Origin: Thomasclavelia cocleata
GTDB taxonomy: Bacteria > Bacillota_I > Bacilli_A > Erysipelotrichales > Coprobacillaceae
Assembly: GCF_900102365.1 (NCBI RefSeq)
Contig: NZ_FOIN01000009.1
Span: 16,137-80,136 of the forward strand
Direction of reading: 5' to 3'
DNA length: 64,000 nt
Each line of letters begins with the position of its first letter. The stretch's first letter is position 1. Below are positions 1 through 9,456 of the stretch, in pieces. The position numbers and the translations under genes were made by a program. Under the pieces are notes generated by a model that saw nothing but the letters and a program-made list of their open reading frames with translations, ran no database searches and was not told the origin of the DNA.

Positions 1-1
1 T

Positions 2-499
2 TTAGTAAAAAGTATTCCTAATAAAGGTGTTTATGTTTTAGGATTTTCACATCGTGATATTGATGATATGCTTGAAATTCGTTATGCATTAGAAGGATTA
101 GCGATTCAATTTGCGATAGAGAGAATAAATGATGAAGAATTAAAAAAGATTAAAGAAGTATATGATTTAATGGAATTTTATGCTGTAAAAGGAGATCAGG
201 AGAGGTTTAATGAAGTTAATATAGCTTTTCATGAGGCAATTTATCGTTGTACTCAATCAAAATATTTTGAACAATTGCTAACAGATATAAATTATTATAT
301 TCATGTAACTTCTAGGCATTCAATTCGTCAACCAGATCGCTTAGTATCGGCAGCTAAGGAGCATCGTGAAATATATGAAGCGATTTTAGCTCGTGATAAA
401 GAACTAGCTAAAGAAAAGATTCAACATCATATTAGAAAAACACAGATGTTAGTAAGAAATTACTATGAGAAAAAAAATAAATCAGAGGATAAAGGCTAA
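2..499 (+). CDS. GntR-family regulator, FadR/FCD type (5' end outside window)
   Basis: The reading frame is open from base 2, so the N-terminal winged-helix part lies outside the window. What is visible starts with the usual end of the DNA-binding domain (S-I-P-N-K-G-V-Y-V) and continues into an all-helical FCD ligand-binding domain (ALEGLAIQFAIERI, then a FHEAIYRCT-type helix and H-x3-Y near the end). This family binds small carboxylates or sugar acids and usually represses a neighbouring catabolic operon. The target is not visible. A terminator overlaps the stop codon. Family assignment is firm; ligand unknown. Confidence 0.85.
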   Translation, partial: LVKSIPNKGVYVLGFSHRDIDDMLEIRYALEGLAIQFAIERINDEELKKIKEVYDLMEFYAVKGDQERFNEVNIAFHEAIYRCTQSKYFEQLLTDINYYIHVTSRHSIRQPDRLVSAAKEHREIYEAILARDKELAKEKIQHHIRKTQMLVRNYYEKKNKSEDKG

Positions 500-516
500 A
501 TGGCCTTTTCTTTTTG
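491..516 (+). terminator. Intrinsic terminator of the GntR gene
   Basis: AAAGGC-TAAAT-GGCCTTT hairpin followed by a T-rich tail; the stop codon lies in the left arm and loop. Confidence 0.7.
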
Positions 517-696
517 TATATGTTATATTACAAAGTTTAAAAAGTAGTAAACTAGACCTAAGAATAATAGTAATATTATTTCCTTTATGAATTAGGATTT
601 AATATAAATCTATTATTTTACCTAAAGAGATTATGGTATAAACTTTTAATATATATTATAATTAAAATACAAAATAAAATATCTAGGGGTGAGAAA

Positions 697-1929
697 ATGA
701 ATCCACAAGCGTATAAGTTACAATATACTAAATTAAAAGATAGCAAAGTATTTAGGGATGCCATACATAACTATATTCATGTTGATCAACCAGTTATATT
801 AGAACTAATTAATTCAAAAGAGATGCAGCGTTTAAGAAGGATCAAACAGTTAGGTGGGACTCATCAAGTTTATCAGAGTGCAGAACATTCAAGATTTTGT
901 CATTCACTAGGGGTTTATTTTATTGTACGAAAAATGATTTTTAATAGTGATATTGGTGAATATATTAATGATTATGATAAACTGACAGTTATGTGTGCAG
1001 CTTTATTACATGATATTGGTCATGGTCCATTTTCACATTGTTTTGAAGGAGTATTTAGCTTAAACCATGAAGATTTTACAATTAAGATCATTAATGGAGA
1101 TAGTGAAGTTAATCATATATTAGAGAATTTTGATTCTGGATTTTCTAAAAAAGTAAGTAGTATTATTGAAAAGAAGCATCCTAATAAAATATTAATTCAA
1201 ATGATATCAAGTCAATTAGATGCTGATAGAATGGATTATTTATTAAGGGATTCATATTTTACAGGAACAACTTATGGTCATTTTGATTTATATCGGATTT
1301 TAAGAGTGATGAAAGTGGTAAATAATAAGATTGTGTATAAATATTCTGGTGTTCAAGCAATAGAAAATTATATTTTAGCTCGGTATCATATGTATTGGCA
1401 AGTATATTATCATCCCACATCAAGAAGTTATGAGCAGTTATTAATTAGTATTTTTAGAAGAATGAAGGATCTTTATATTAAAGGATATGAGTTTGGGGAT
1501 ATTCGTTATTTAATGCCTTTTTTAGAAGATAGAGTAGATGAAGTAGCATATACTAAGTTAGATGAAAATATAGTGTTATATTATTTTAGAATACAAAGTG
1601 AAGGAAAAGATAAAATTTTAGCTGATTTATGTAATCGTTTTTTAAATCGTAAATTATTTTTGTATCATGATTTAAGAAGTAATGAAGAAAAGTTAAAATT
1701 AATGGAATTTTATTGTCAAAAGGGGTTTGATCCACGCTATTATGTAGTTAGTGATGATCAAAGTCAGATTCCTTATTTGTATTATAATAATGGAAGTGAA
1801 ATAGGGGAGATAGAGATATTGGTAAACCGAGAATTAAAGGTTTTACCTGAAGTGTCAGAGATTGTTGGGGCAATAACTAATTCTACTAAAAATAAAATTG
1901 ATCATAAAATATTTTATCCGGAATTATAG
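697..1929 (+). CDS. HD-domain phosphohydrolase (COG1078, dNTPase-like)
   Basis: A 410-residue protein of the YwfO/COG1078 family, related to dGTP triphosphohydrolases and SAMHD1. Metal-binding HD motifs are visible: H in HSRFCHSLG (about residue 65), the HD doublet in LLHDIGHGPFSH (about 105) and the later D in DADRMDYLLRDS (about 173). The family hydrolyses nucleoside phosphates; the substrate here is not shown by sequence. The gene is monocistronic, with a GGGGTGAG ribosome site before the ATG and a shared hairpin separating it from the convergent PBP gene. Confidence 0.85.
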   Translation: MNPQAYKLQYTKLKDSKVFRDAIHNYIHVDQPVILELINSKEMQRLRRIKQLGGTHQVYQSAEHSRFCHSLGVYFIVRKMIFNSDIGEYINDYDKLTVMCAALLHDIGHGPFSHCFEGVFSLNHEDFTIKIINGDSEVNHILENFDSGFSKKVSSIIEKKHPNKILIQMISSQLDADRMDYLLRDSYFTGTTYGHFDLYRILRVMKVVNNKIVYKYSGVQAIENYILARYHMYWQVYYHPTSRSYEQLLISIFRRMKDLYIKGYEFGDIRYLMPFLEDRVDEVAYTKLDENIVLYYFRIQSEGKDKILADLCNRFLNRKLFLYHDLRSNEEKLKLMEFYCQKGFDPRYYVVSDDQSQIPYLYYNNGSEIGEIEILVNRELKVLPEVSEIVGAITNSTKNKIDHKIFYPEL

Positions 1930-1945
1930 TAATTCCGGATTATTC
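1918..1945. terminator. Bidirectional hairpin between convergent genes
   Basis: CCGGAATTA-TAG-TAATTCCGG is a perfect inverted repeat containing the stop codon of the HD gene; an AT-rich flank on each side lets it serve both strands. Confidence 0.65.
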
Positions 1946-3817
1946 TTTCTTAAACCAATAAATTATTCCATTTTCATCAAAGTCCCCTGTAAGGGGATTA
2001 ATTGCAATTGCTTGAATGTTTTTAGTAGGCTGATACCAAGTAACATCCTTATTTTCATTGGTATAGTTTAAAACATCAACGACTGTTTTTTTAGCAACTG
2101 TCTTATCATTAGTACTTTTCATTTTTCGATTATCATCGTAACCTACCCAGCTAGCTACTAAAATATTAGGATTATAAGCAACAGCAAGATTATCAAAATC
2201 TGTACTTCCTGTTTTACAGGCATTAATGTTATCTAATTGATATGCAGCCATCGTTGCTTGAAGGTAGGTACTATATGTACTATCAAAAGTTGCTGTTAAA
2301 AGTTGTGATAGTTCTAAACAGGTATCTTGATTTAACATTTGTTTATCTTCAGCTTTGTGCTGATATAAAATATCGCCTTCATTATTAGTGATTTTTTCAA
2401 TTGTATATACATGGTTATATATACCTTCACTAGCCAAAGTATTATACATATTAGCTAAATTATAGATATTGGTATTAACTGTACCTAGAGCTAATGAAGC
2501 ATTTGATTTAACATTTTTAATATCAAACTTTTTAATTAATGAAGCAAGATTATCTGTGCCTAAAAATAAATGAGTTTTAACTGCAAAAATATTATCAGAT
2601 ACTGCAATTGCTTGTGCTAAAGTAATATCTTTATAAGCATATTTATTATTGTAATTACTTGGACTATAAGTAGTGTTATCTTCTAGTTTAAAAGTTGTTG
2701 GTTCATCTAAAAAGGTAGTAGATGGAGTAAAGCCATTTTCTAATGCAAGGTAGTATAACAAGGGTTTAACAGTACTGCCGATTTGGCGATTTGATTTAGT
2801 AGCACGATTAAATTGTGAAATAGTATAGTCTTTACCACCAATCAAGGCAAGTATTTTACTTGTATAAGGTTCTACGACAATACTAGATGTCTCTACTTCA
2901 CTATCTTTTGTATAATCTTTAGCACTTTTTTCAAGTACTTTTTGATATCCTTGATTAAAGGTAGTATAAACATTTAATCCTTGATTTAAGTAAGTATTGT
3001 TATAATATCCTAATTCTTCTAATTCATCTATGACAGTATCTTTATAAAAATTATTAGCTAGATTATCATTAATTTTATGTTCTGTTGCTAAATTAAGATC
3101 ACTTTTTAATACCTGCTGTTTTTGCTGATTATTAATTTTATTACAATCAATTAGAGCGTTTAAGACAATAGTTTGTCTTTTACGAGCTGCCTTTTGATCA
3201 TTAAGAGGAGAAAAGTATGTTGGTCCATTAACAACACCTGCTAACATACTGCTTTCATTCAAATCTAGTTCTTTAGCACTCTTACCATAAAAGTATTGTG
3301 CTGCATTTTCAATTCCATATATCCCATGGCCAAAATAGACGTTATTAATATAACCTTCTAAGATATCATCCTTGTTAAGATGTGTTTCTAATTGCATTGT
3401 TAGAAATGCTTCTTTAAATTTTCTAGACCATGATTTTTCATTAGTTAAATATAATAAGCGAGCATATTGTTGAGTAATTGTACTTGCCCCTTGTGATTTT
3501 TTTTGATTGGTTAAGTTTACTTTTATAGCACGCATAATTCCAATTGGATCAAATCCACGATGCTCATAAAAACGCTGATCTTCAATAGCAACAATACTAT
3601 CTATAAAATATTTACTAACATTATCTAATGTTACATAATGACCTGTATAATCATTGATTGACTGATAATATATTTCCTGGTTATCATCATATAGTTTTAA
3701 ATATCGATTTTTATTTAAATCTGGTGCTCCCATAGAGTAAGCAATAATGTAGAATGACAAAAGTATACCGGCTAAACTAGCTAAAATAGTTATAAATATT
3801 TTTATTAATTTTTTCAT
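1940..3817 (-). CDS. Class A penicillin-binding protein (transglycosylase/transpeptidase)
   Basis: A bifunctional peptidoglycan polymerase of 625 residues, anchored by one N-terminal membrane segment (about residues 7-28). The GT51 glycosyltransferase domain follows, with catalytic Glu79 in EDQRFYEHRG and the STITQQ and KFKEAF motifs. The transpeptidase domain has the acyl-enzyme SxxK (S348-T-V-K351), SDN (407-409) and KTG (535-537). It polymerises lipid II and crosslinks stem peptides outside the membrane. There is no C-terminal PASTA or FN3 extension; the protein ends soon after the catalytic domain, as in shorter PBP1a/2d types. It stands alone. Confidence 0.95.
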   Translation of the reverse strand: MKKLIKIFITILASLAGILLSFYIIAYSMGAPDLNKNRYLKLYDDNQEIYYQSINDYTGHYVTLDNVSKYFIDSIVAIEDQRFYEHRGFDPIGIMRAIKVNLTNQKKSQGASTITQQYARLLYLTNEKSWSRKFKEAFLTMQLETHLNKDDILEGYINNVYFGHGIYGIENAAQYFYGKSAKELDLNESSMLAGVVNGPTYFSPLNDQKAARKRQTIVLNALIDCNKINNQQKQQVLKSDLNLATEHKINDNLANNFYKDTVIDELEELGYYNNTYLNQGLNVYTTFNQGYQKVLEKSAKDYTKDSEVETSSIVVEPYTSKILALIGGKDYTISQFNRATKSNRQIGSTVKPLLYYLALENGFTPSTTFLDEPTTFKLEDNTTYSPSNYNNKYAYKDITLAQAIAVSDNIFAVKTHLFLGTDNLASLIKKFDIKNVKSNASLALGTVNTNIYNLANMYNTLASEGIYNHVYTIEKITNNEGDILYQHKAEDKQMLNQDTCLELSQLLTATFDSTYSTYLQATMAAYQLDNINACKTGSTDFDNLAVAYNPNILVASWVGYDDNRKMKSTNDKTVAKKTVVDVLNYTNENKDVTWYQPTKNIQAIAINPLTGDFDENGIIYWFKKE

Positions 3818-3872
3818 TATCTCACCAAAAGTATTCTTGACGGATTTGTGTTATAATATGCACGGTGATATA

Positions 3873-4253
3873 ATGAAAAAAGTAATTAAAGTTAAATATC
3901 GTAATATTTTTAAATATGAAGATCATCAAGAGGTAATTAAGTTTGATGAAAAAGGTTATTTAGAAGAAAGTGGGAATCATAAAATAATTAGTTTTATGAC
4001 CGATAAATTAATTAGAATTGAAATTAAAGCAAATGAAATTATTTTATATAATGGAAATAGTATTTTACGGTTGATTTCAGGAAGAGATGTTTTAAATCAA
4101 TATCAAACTGATTATGGTGAAATCTCATTAAGGACACGACTTATATATTATGAAATTGGCAATACTATTAAAATAAAGTATGAATTATATGATGGTCCTA
4201 ATTTGATTAGCCAGGTATATATGATGCTTTCTTATATGATATTGGAGAATTGA
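3873..4253 (+). CDS. DUF1934 (YwiB-like) small beta-barrel protein
   Basis: About 126 residues, resembling the DUF1934/YwiB family of lipocalin-like beta-barrels (alternating beta strands; a closing YDGPNLISQVYMMLSY). Biochemical role unknown. I chose the ATG at 3873 (MKKVIKVKYRN) because a GGTGAT ribosome site lies just upstream and a TATAAT box at 3852-3857 would fall inside the reading frame if the TTG at 3837 were used. Its stop is one base before the cls start, so the two genes are cotranscribed and probably translationally coupled. Confidence 0.65.
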   Translation: MKKVIKVKYRNIFKYEDHQEVIKFDEKGYLEESGNHKIISFMTDKLIRIEIKANEIILYNGNSILRLISGRDVLNQYQTDYGEISLRTRLIYYEIGNTIKIKYELYDGPNLISQVYMMLSYMILEN

Positions 4254-4254
4254 A

Positions 4255-5775
4255 ATGAAGTTATTAAAGTTTTTATCTAATCGAATAGTTGTATCAATTA
4301 TTTTAATTGTTATTCAAATGATTTGGATTGCATCATTTATGCATTTTCTTTTCATTGATTCAAGTACTTTACGCTGGTTATTTATTGCTTTAAGTATGTT
4401 TGTTACTTTATATATAATAAATAATGATGATGATGATCCTGGGTATAAGATTATTTGGTTGATTCCAATATTGTCTTTTCCAGTTTTTGGTGGTTTATTG
4501 TATGTTGTTTTTGGTAATAAGAAACCAGCTAAAGGATTACAGACTGCCTTTGATAAGCAAAATGAAGCGGTTAGCCCTTATATATATCCTAATAATATAA
4601 TAGATGAAATATCTGATCCAATTATAAAAGGACAAGTTAATTATTTAGTAAATGAAAAGTTTCCTGTTTATAATAATAGTAAGATCAAATATTATTCATT
4701 AGGTGATGATGCTTATCCAGATTTATTAGTGGAACTAGCAAAAGCTAAGCACTTTATTTTTATGGAATACTTTATTGTTGAAGAAGGGAAAATGTTTGAT
4801 GCTGTTTTAAATATCTTGAAACAAAAAGTTAAAGAAGGCGTTGAGGTACGTTTTATGTATGATGATGTAGGTTCATTAACAATGCTTCCTTTTAGATATT
4901 ATCGAGAACTAGAAAATTATGGAATTAAATGTATTGCATTTAATCATTTTGTTCCTTTTCTTTCAGCGGTAATGAATACACGTGATCATCGGAAAATAAC
5001 TGTTATTGATGGAAATGTTGGTTTTAGTGGAGGATTTAATTTGGCTGATGAATATATTAACGCTAAAGTTAAGTATGGTCATTGGAAAGATACTGGTGTA
5101 ATGATACAAGGAGAAGCAGTCTGGAATTTAACATTAATGTTTTTGACAACATGGAATGCTTCTTTAAAAACATATGAAGATTATGATAAATATCATCCTC
5201 GTCATTATCCAATGCATGTCTTAAAGCCAACAGGCTTTATACTACCTTATGGAGATTCACCTCTTGATAATAAACCAGTTGGTAAGAATGTTTATTTGAA
5301 TATGATAAACCAGGCTCAAAAATATATATATATTGATACACCATATTTAATTATCAATGATGAATTAAAAAATGCTCTTTGTTTGGCAGTTCAACGTGGA
5401 GTAGATGTAAGAATTGTGACACCAGGAATACCTGATAAAAAGATTGTATTTAAGGTAACACGTTCTTATTATGAACCTTTAGTAAAGGGTGGGGTAAAAA
5501 TTTATGAATATACTCCAGGATTTATTCATGCTAAAAACTTTGTAAGTGATGATAAAGTTGCAACAGTAGGAACGATAAATATGGATTATCGTAGTTTATA
5601 TTTACATTTTGAATGTGGGGTATATATGTATGATGTACCTGCAATTAGAGATATTAAACAAGATTTTTTAAGGACGATTGCTTTAAGTAAAGAGATAACA
5701 GAGGATACTGTAAGAAGGGGAAAATTTAGGGGCTGGTTAGAAGGAATTCTTAGGTTATTTGCTCCATTGTTGTAA
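4255..5775 (+). CDS. cls: Cardiolipin synthase
   Basis: A 506-residue phospholipase-D-superfamily enzyme that condenses two phosphatidylglycerols into cardiolipin at the membrane. Two N-terminal hydrophobic segments (about 10-35 and 38-55, then a third near 68-85) are followed by two HKD motifs: H245-R-K-(x4)-D in DHRKITVIDG and H425-A-K in FIHAKNFVSDD, each followed by a GG/GT-N motif. Typical Firmicute Cls length. Coupled to the DUF1934 gene upstream. Confidence 0.95.
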   Translation: MKLLKFLSNRIVVSIILIVIQMIWIASFMHFLFIDSSTLRWLFIALSMFVTLYIINNDDDDPGYKIIWLIPILSFPVFGGLLYVVFGNKKPAKGLQTAFDKQNEAVSPYIYPNNIIDEISDPIIKGQVNYLVNEKFPVYNNSKIKYYSLGDDAYPDLLVELAKAKHFIFMEYFIVEEGKMFDAVLNILKQKVKEGVEVRFMYDDVGSLTMLPFRYYRELENYGIKCIAFNHFVPFLSAVMNTRDHRKITVIDGNVGFSGGFNLADEYINAKVKYGHWKDTGVMIQGEAVWNLTLMFLTTWNASLKTYEDYDKYHPRHYPMHVLKPTGFILPYGDSPLDNKPVGKNVYLNMINQAQKYIYIDTPYLIINDELKNALCLAVQRGVDVRIVTPGIPDKKIVFKVTRSYYEPLVKGGVKIYEYTPGFIHAKNFVSDDKVATVGTINMDYRSLYLHFECGVYMYDVPAIRDIKQDFLRTIALSKEITEDTVRRGKFRGWLEGILRLFAPLL

Positions 5776-5855
5776 TCAAGGAAGTTAGATGATAAAGAAA
5801 CTTAAATTGTCGTATTTTAAGATATGAACTATTTGGATAAATTACTTTAAAAACA

Positions 5856-5884
5856 TTGACTTAATAAGGGTTTAATGGTAATTT
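5856..5884 (+). promoter_or_regulatory. Sigma-A-type promoter for argS-rpoE
   Basis: TTGACT (5856-5861), 17-bp spacer, TAATTT (5879-5884), 37 bases before the argS ATG. There is no room for a T-box leader. Confidence 0.6.
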
Positions 5885-5921
5885 AATTAAGATATGTGGT
5901 AAAAACGTAAGGAGGACAATA

Positions 5922-7583
5922 ATGGCAATTAATAAGATAGAAACAACTTTAAAAAGTGTGTTAAAAGAAGCGATTATTACATGTGGATTTGTTGAAGAAT
6001 ATGATCAAGAAAATATCACGATTGAAATACCTAAGGATAAGTCACATGGTGATTATTCAACTAATTTAGCAATGCAGTTGACAAAGTTATTAAAAAGAAA
6101 TCCTCGTGAAATAGCTAATACAATAGTTGAGTCATTAAATAAAAAAGCTGCCAATATTGAAAAAGTAGAAATTGCAGGACCAGGATTTATCAATTTATTT
6201 TTAGCTAAAGATGCAATGACTTCAATCATTAAAGAAGTTTTAGAAGAAAAAGAAAACTATGGGAAAACAAAATATGGTAATGGTATTAAATATAATGTTG
6301 AATTTGTTTCTGCAAATCCAACAGGAGATCTTCATTTAGGACATGCAAAAGGGGCTGCAGTAGGTGATAGTATTTGTAGAATCATGGATGCTGCAGGTTA
6401 TGATGTGACAAGGGAATATTATATAAATGATGCAGGAAATCAAATTCATAATTTAGCATTATCATTATATGCACGCTATAAGCAGGCGTTTGATCAAGAA
6501 GCAGTAATGCCTGAAGATGGATATCATGGTAAAGATATAATTGATATTGCAAATAAGATTAAAGAAACTGATGGGGATAAATATTTAAATTTATCCAAAA
6601 AAGAGGCAATTGCGTTTTTTAGAGCTAAAGGAACTGAATATGAATTACAAAAAATAAAAGATATATTAAATGAATTTAGAGTTTCATTTGATATATGGTT
6701 TTCTGAGACTTCTTTATATGAAGAAAATAGAGTCATTCCGACAATTGAAAAACTTAAACAAGCTGGTTATACTTATGAAGAAGATGGAGCTTTATGGTTT
6801 AAGTCAACTGAATTTGGTGATGATAAAGATCGGGTTTTAATTAAGGGAGATGGTTCATATACTTATTTAACACCTGATATTGCTTATCATTTAAATAAAT
6901 TAGATCGTGGTTATGAATATCTAGTTGATTTATTAGGGGCTGATCATCATGGTTATATTAATCGAATGAAAGCTGCGATTCAAGCATTAGGATACAATGC
7001 TGATCAATTAAATATTGACATTATTCAAATGGTTAGAATGATGAATGATGGAGAACCAGTAAAAATGTCAAAGAGAACAGGAAATGCTGTGACAATCAAA
7101 GATTTAATTGAGGAAATTGGGGTTGATGCAACACGTTATTTCTTTGTTTCTAAAGCAGCTAATACACCATTTGACTTTGATATTGGTTTAGCGAAATCTA
7201 AATCAAATGAAAATCCAGTTTATTATGCTCAGTATGCCCATGCAAGAATGTGCTCGATTAAAGCCCAAGCTGCTAAAGCAAATGTAACATATAGTCAAAA
7301 CTATGATTTATTAATTAATAATAAAGAAATTGAATTAGTTAAACATATTAATGAATTTAGAGCTACAATAATTGATGGAGCAGTTAATCGGGCTCCACAT
7401 AAAATTGCTAACTATGTACAAAGATTAGCGCAATTATTTCATAGTTTTTATAATGAATGTTATGTTATTGATGAAAATAATTTAGAATTAAGTGGGCAAA
7501 GATTAGCTTTAGTTGAAGCTACAAGAATTACTATGGCTAATGCTTTAAGTTTAATTGGGGTAAGTGCCCCAGAAAAAATGTAG
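5922..7583 (+). CDS. argS: Arginyl-tRNA synthetase
   Basis: Class I aminoacyl-tRNA synthetase, 553 residues, that charges tRNA-Arg with arginine. The order is N-terminal Add-1 domain (about 1-105), Rossmann catalytic core with HLGH (138-141) as the HIGH motif and K381-M-S-K as the KMSKS motif, then a DALR anticodon-binding domain ending in SLIGVSAPEKM. TAAGGAGG lies at 5908-5915. The next gene, rpoE, follows within 15 bases, so they are probably one transcript. Confidence 0.97.
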   Translation: MAINKIETTLKSVLKEAIITCGFVEEYDQENITIEIPKDKSHGDYSTNLAMQLTKLLKRNPREIANTIVESLNKKAANIEKVEIAGPGFINLFLAKDAMTSIIKEVLEEKENYGKTKYGNGIKYNVEFVSANPTGDLHLGHAKGAAVGDSICRIMDAAGYDVTREYYINDAGNQIHNLALSLYARYKQAFDQEAVMPEDGYHGKDIIDIANKIKETDGDKYLNLSKKEAIAFFRAKGTEYELQKIKDILNEFRVSFDIWFSETSLYEENRVIPTIEKLKQAGYTYEEDGALWFKSTEFGDDKDRVLIKGDGSYTYLTPDIAYHLNKLDRGYEYLVDLLGADHHGYINRMKAAIQALGYNADQLNIDIIQMVRMMNDGEPVKMSKRTGNAVTIKDLIEEIGVDATRYFFVSKAANTPFDFDIGLAKSKSNENPVYYAQYAHARMCSIKAQAAKANVTYSQNYDLLINNKEIELVKHINEFRATIIDGAVNRAPHKIANYVQRLAQLFHSFYNECYVIDENNLELSGQRLALVEATRITMANALSLIGVSAPEKM

Positions 7584-7596
7584 GAGGAGTATGGAA

Positions 7597-7944
7597 ATGG
7601 ATAGTATGAATAAGTATTATAATATGTCTATGGTTGATGTGGCATATGAGTTGATGTCTAAAAAGAAATCAGCTGTTAATTTTTATAAATTATGGGAAGA
7701 AGTTTGTCAAATGAAGAAATTTGATGATGTGCAAAAAGATGATAAAGAATCATTATTTTATACTAATATTACATTAGATGGACGTTTTATAACAGTTGGT
7801 GAAAATAATTGGGATTTGAGAAGTCGTCATAAATTTAGTGATGTTCATATTGATATGAATGATATTTATGCGGATGATGAAGAAGAAGCTTCTGAAGAAT
7901 TAGAAGAAGATGTTGATTCAACAATTGAAGATGATTATAATTAA
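7597..7944 (+). CDS. rpoE: DNA-directed RNA polymerase delta subunit
   Basis: A short acidic protein of 115 residues. It has an N-terminal HARE-HTH fold (MVDVAYELMSKK, then LDGRFITVGENNWDLRSR) and a strongly acidic, disordered Asp/Glu tail. The delta subunit of Firmicutes speeds RNA polymerase recycling and tunes its response to initiating NTPs. The ribosome site AGGAGG at 7582-7587 is 9 bases from the ATG at 7597, but the in-frame ATG at 7591 (3 bases away) cannot be excluded. Shorter than the Bacillus protein because the acidic tail is shorter. Confidence 0.9.
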   Translation: MDSMNKYYNMSMVDVAYELMSKKKSAVNFYKLWEEVCQMKKFDDVQKDDKESLFYTNITLDGRFITVGENNWDLRSRHKFSDVHIDMNDIYADDEEEASEELEEDVDSTIEDDYN

Positions 7945-7970
7945 GCAAGACATTTAGTTTTGCTTTTTTA
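7943..7970 (+). terminator. Terminator after rpoE
   Basis: AAGCAA stem with TTGCTT across an AT-rich loop, followed by a T run. Confidence 0.65.
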
Positions 7971-7987
7971 TAAGTGTGGAGTATAAA

Positions 7988-8425
7988 ATGATTAGAAAAG
8001 TAACAAAAAGTGATTATGAAACAATTACTAGATTATTAATTAAAGCATTTAAAAATCCCCCTTGGAATGAAGAATGGGATTATCATCGAGCACTTCAAAG
8101 AGTAGAACAGTTAGATGATGGTAAACATACAAGATGTTATGTTTATTTGATTGATAATAAAATAGCTGGAGTAATGTGTGGAAAAATAGTAACATATATT
8201 AAAAGTGTAGATTTGATGATTGAAGATTTTTATGTGGATCCTGAGTATCAAAGAATGGGGATTGGACATAAAATGATGATTTTATTAGAAAAAGAGTTAG
8301 ATGAAGTTGATAACTTTACGTTATTAACAGGGAAAAATTTTTATAGTGTTAATTTTTATCAAAAAAATGGTTTTTCAATAAAAGATGAAGTTGTTTTTAT
8401 GAATAAAAAATTAAATAATTCATAG
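7988..8425 (+). CDS. GNAT-family N-acetyltransferase
   Basis: A 145-residue protein with the GNAT acetyl-CoA-binding core: VDLMIEDFYVDPEYQRMGIG, where the R-x-x-G-I-G loop binds the CoA pyrophosphate, followed by a NFYQKNGF C-terminal motif. It transfers an acetyl group to an unknown amine. Start chosen at ATG 7988 because the GTG at 7976 is itself part of the GTGGAG ribosome site. Confidence 0.8.
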   Translation: MIRKVTKSDYETITRLLIKAFKNPPWNEEWDYHRALQRVEQLDDGKHTRCYVYLIDNKIAGVMCGKIVTYIKSVDLMIEDFYVDPEYQRMGIGHKMMILLEKELDEVDNFTLLTGKNFYSVNFYQKNGFSIKDEVVFMNKKLNNS

Positions 8426-8431
8426 AATGCA

Positions 8432-8460
8432 TTGACAAATTTTTTAGATGATTTATTATA
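8432..8460 (+). promoter_or_regulatory. Strong promoter for the 41-residue membrane peptide
   Basis: TTGACA (8432-8437) and ATTATA (8455-8460) with a 17-bp spacer, about 28 bases before the small ORF. Confidence 0.65.
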
Positions 8461-8487
8461 AGGTAAGTTAGAGAAGGGAAATATGGT

Positions 8488-8613
8488 ATGCTAAATAGAT
8501 TTAAGGGAATTAAATTAAAGTGGTATCATTTTGTGGTTTTTTGGTTGCCAGGAGGAATGTTCTGGTTATCATGCTTGATAGCTTATCAATATAAAAATAC
8601 TAAAGTAATATAA
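8488..8613 (+). CDS. Small membrane protein, 41 residues, unknown
   Basis: A small ORF with its own consensus promoter, a GAAGGG ribosome site 9 bases upstream of the ATG and its own terminator directly after the stop, so it is likely expressed. The product has a basic N-terminus (MLNRFKGIKLKW), one hydrophobic segment (about residues 14-33, including FWLPGGMFWL) and a short polar tail. I do not recognise it; it could be a small membrane regulator or a toxin-like peptide. Confidence 0.6.
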   Translation: MLNRFKGIKLKWYHFVVFWLPGGMFWLSCLIAYQYKNTKVI

Positions 8614-8642
8614 AAGACATCAATTATATTTGGTGTCTTTTA
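8612..8642. terminator. Bidirectional terminator between small ORF and clpP
   Basis: AAAAGACATCA and TGGTGTCTTTT form a long stem; T tracts on both strands. Confidence 0.75.
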
Positions 8643-9212
8643 TATTATTTCATCAATTAAGCCATAATTTAATGCTTCATCGGGTTCTAAAAAATGATCA
8701 CGATCTGTATCAACAACTATTTTATTTAGTGGCTGATTTGTATTTTGACTTAAAAGTTTATTTAATTTTTCTTTTTGTTTTAAAATACGTTTAGCACTGA
8801 TTTCTATATCACTTGCTTGGCCTTCAAAAGCACCTAATGGCTGATGGATCATAATTTCACTATTTGGTAGACTACAGCGCTTTCCTTTTACTCCAGCACT
8901 AAGTAAAAAAGCAGCCATGCTTGCAGCCATTCCTATTACAATAGTGGAAACATCGCATTTAATAAAATTCATGGTATCATAAATGGCCATTCCAGCATTA
9001 ATACTACCTCCTGGCGAATTTATATACATGAAAATGTCAGCATTACTATCAATAGACTCTAAATATAGAAGCTGAGCAACGATACTGCTTGCCATTTTAT
9101 CATCAATGGTACCTGTTAATAAAATAATTCGATCTTCTAAAAGTCGTGAGTAAATGTCATATGCATATTCACGCTGGTTTGTTTTTTCAATTACTGTAGG
9201 AACTAAATGCAT
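8640..9212 (-). CDS. clpP: ATP-dependent Clp protease proteolytic subunit
   Basis: A serine peptidase of 190 residues that forms the tetradecameric degradation chamber used by ClpX/ClpC. Catalytic triad visible: Ser98 in GMAASMA, His123 in MIHQP and Asp171 in DTDRDHF. The usual short propeptide is followed by VPTVIE. A classical CtsR box (direct GGTCAAA repeats) is not evident upstream. Monocistronic. Confidence 0.97.
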   Translation of the reverse strand: MHLVPTVIEKTNQREYAYDIYSRLLEDRIILLTGTIDDKMASSIVAQLLYLESIDSNADIFMYINSPGGSINAGMAIYDTMNFIKCDVSTIVIGMAASMAAFLLSAGVKGKRCSLPNSEIMIHQPLGAFEGQASDIEISAKRILKQKEKLNKLLSQNTNQPLNKIVVDTDRDHFLEPDEALNYGLIDEII

Positions 9213-9391
9213 TATCTTACCTCCATATTTAAGTATAGTGATTTAAATAATAATTATTCATTTTCTCTTTTATTTAGTTAAATTGAGTTTATGATAAGGT
9301 GCAAAAAAAGTAATATAAAAGATATGTATGTAGATATAAGGAAATTTAGTTTTATTTTTTAAATATTTTTTAATGAAACCCATTACATTAG

Positions 9392-9420
9392 TTGCTTTTC
9401 TTAGCTTTCTGGAATATAAT
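9392..9420 (+). promoter_or_regulatory. gapA promoter
   Basis: TTGCTT (9392-9397), 17-bp spacer, perfect TATAAT (9415-9420), then AGGAGG 20 bases further on. Confidence 0.65.
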
Positions 9421-9456
9421 ATGTTCATAAAGAACATTCAAGGAGGAATAAAAAGA

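Noticed and set aside
3837..3872. Longer start (TTG) of the DUF1934 gene
   Set aside because: The TATAAT promoter element would lie inside the gene; MKKVIKVKYRN at 3873 fits the family start.
5776..5921. T-box riboswitch before argS
   Set aside because: The distance from promoter to start codon is under 50 bases, too short for a T-box leader.
9213..9372. CtsR box for clpP
   Set aside because: No GGTCAAA direct repeat found between clpP and gapA.
9373..9456. N-terminal extension of gapA
   Set aside because: It contains the promoter and ribosome site; GapA proteins start at the [11 protein letters not shown] position.
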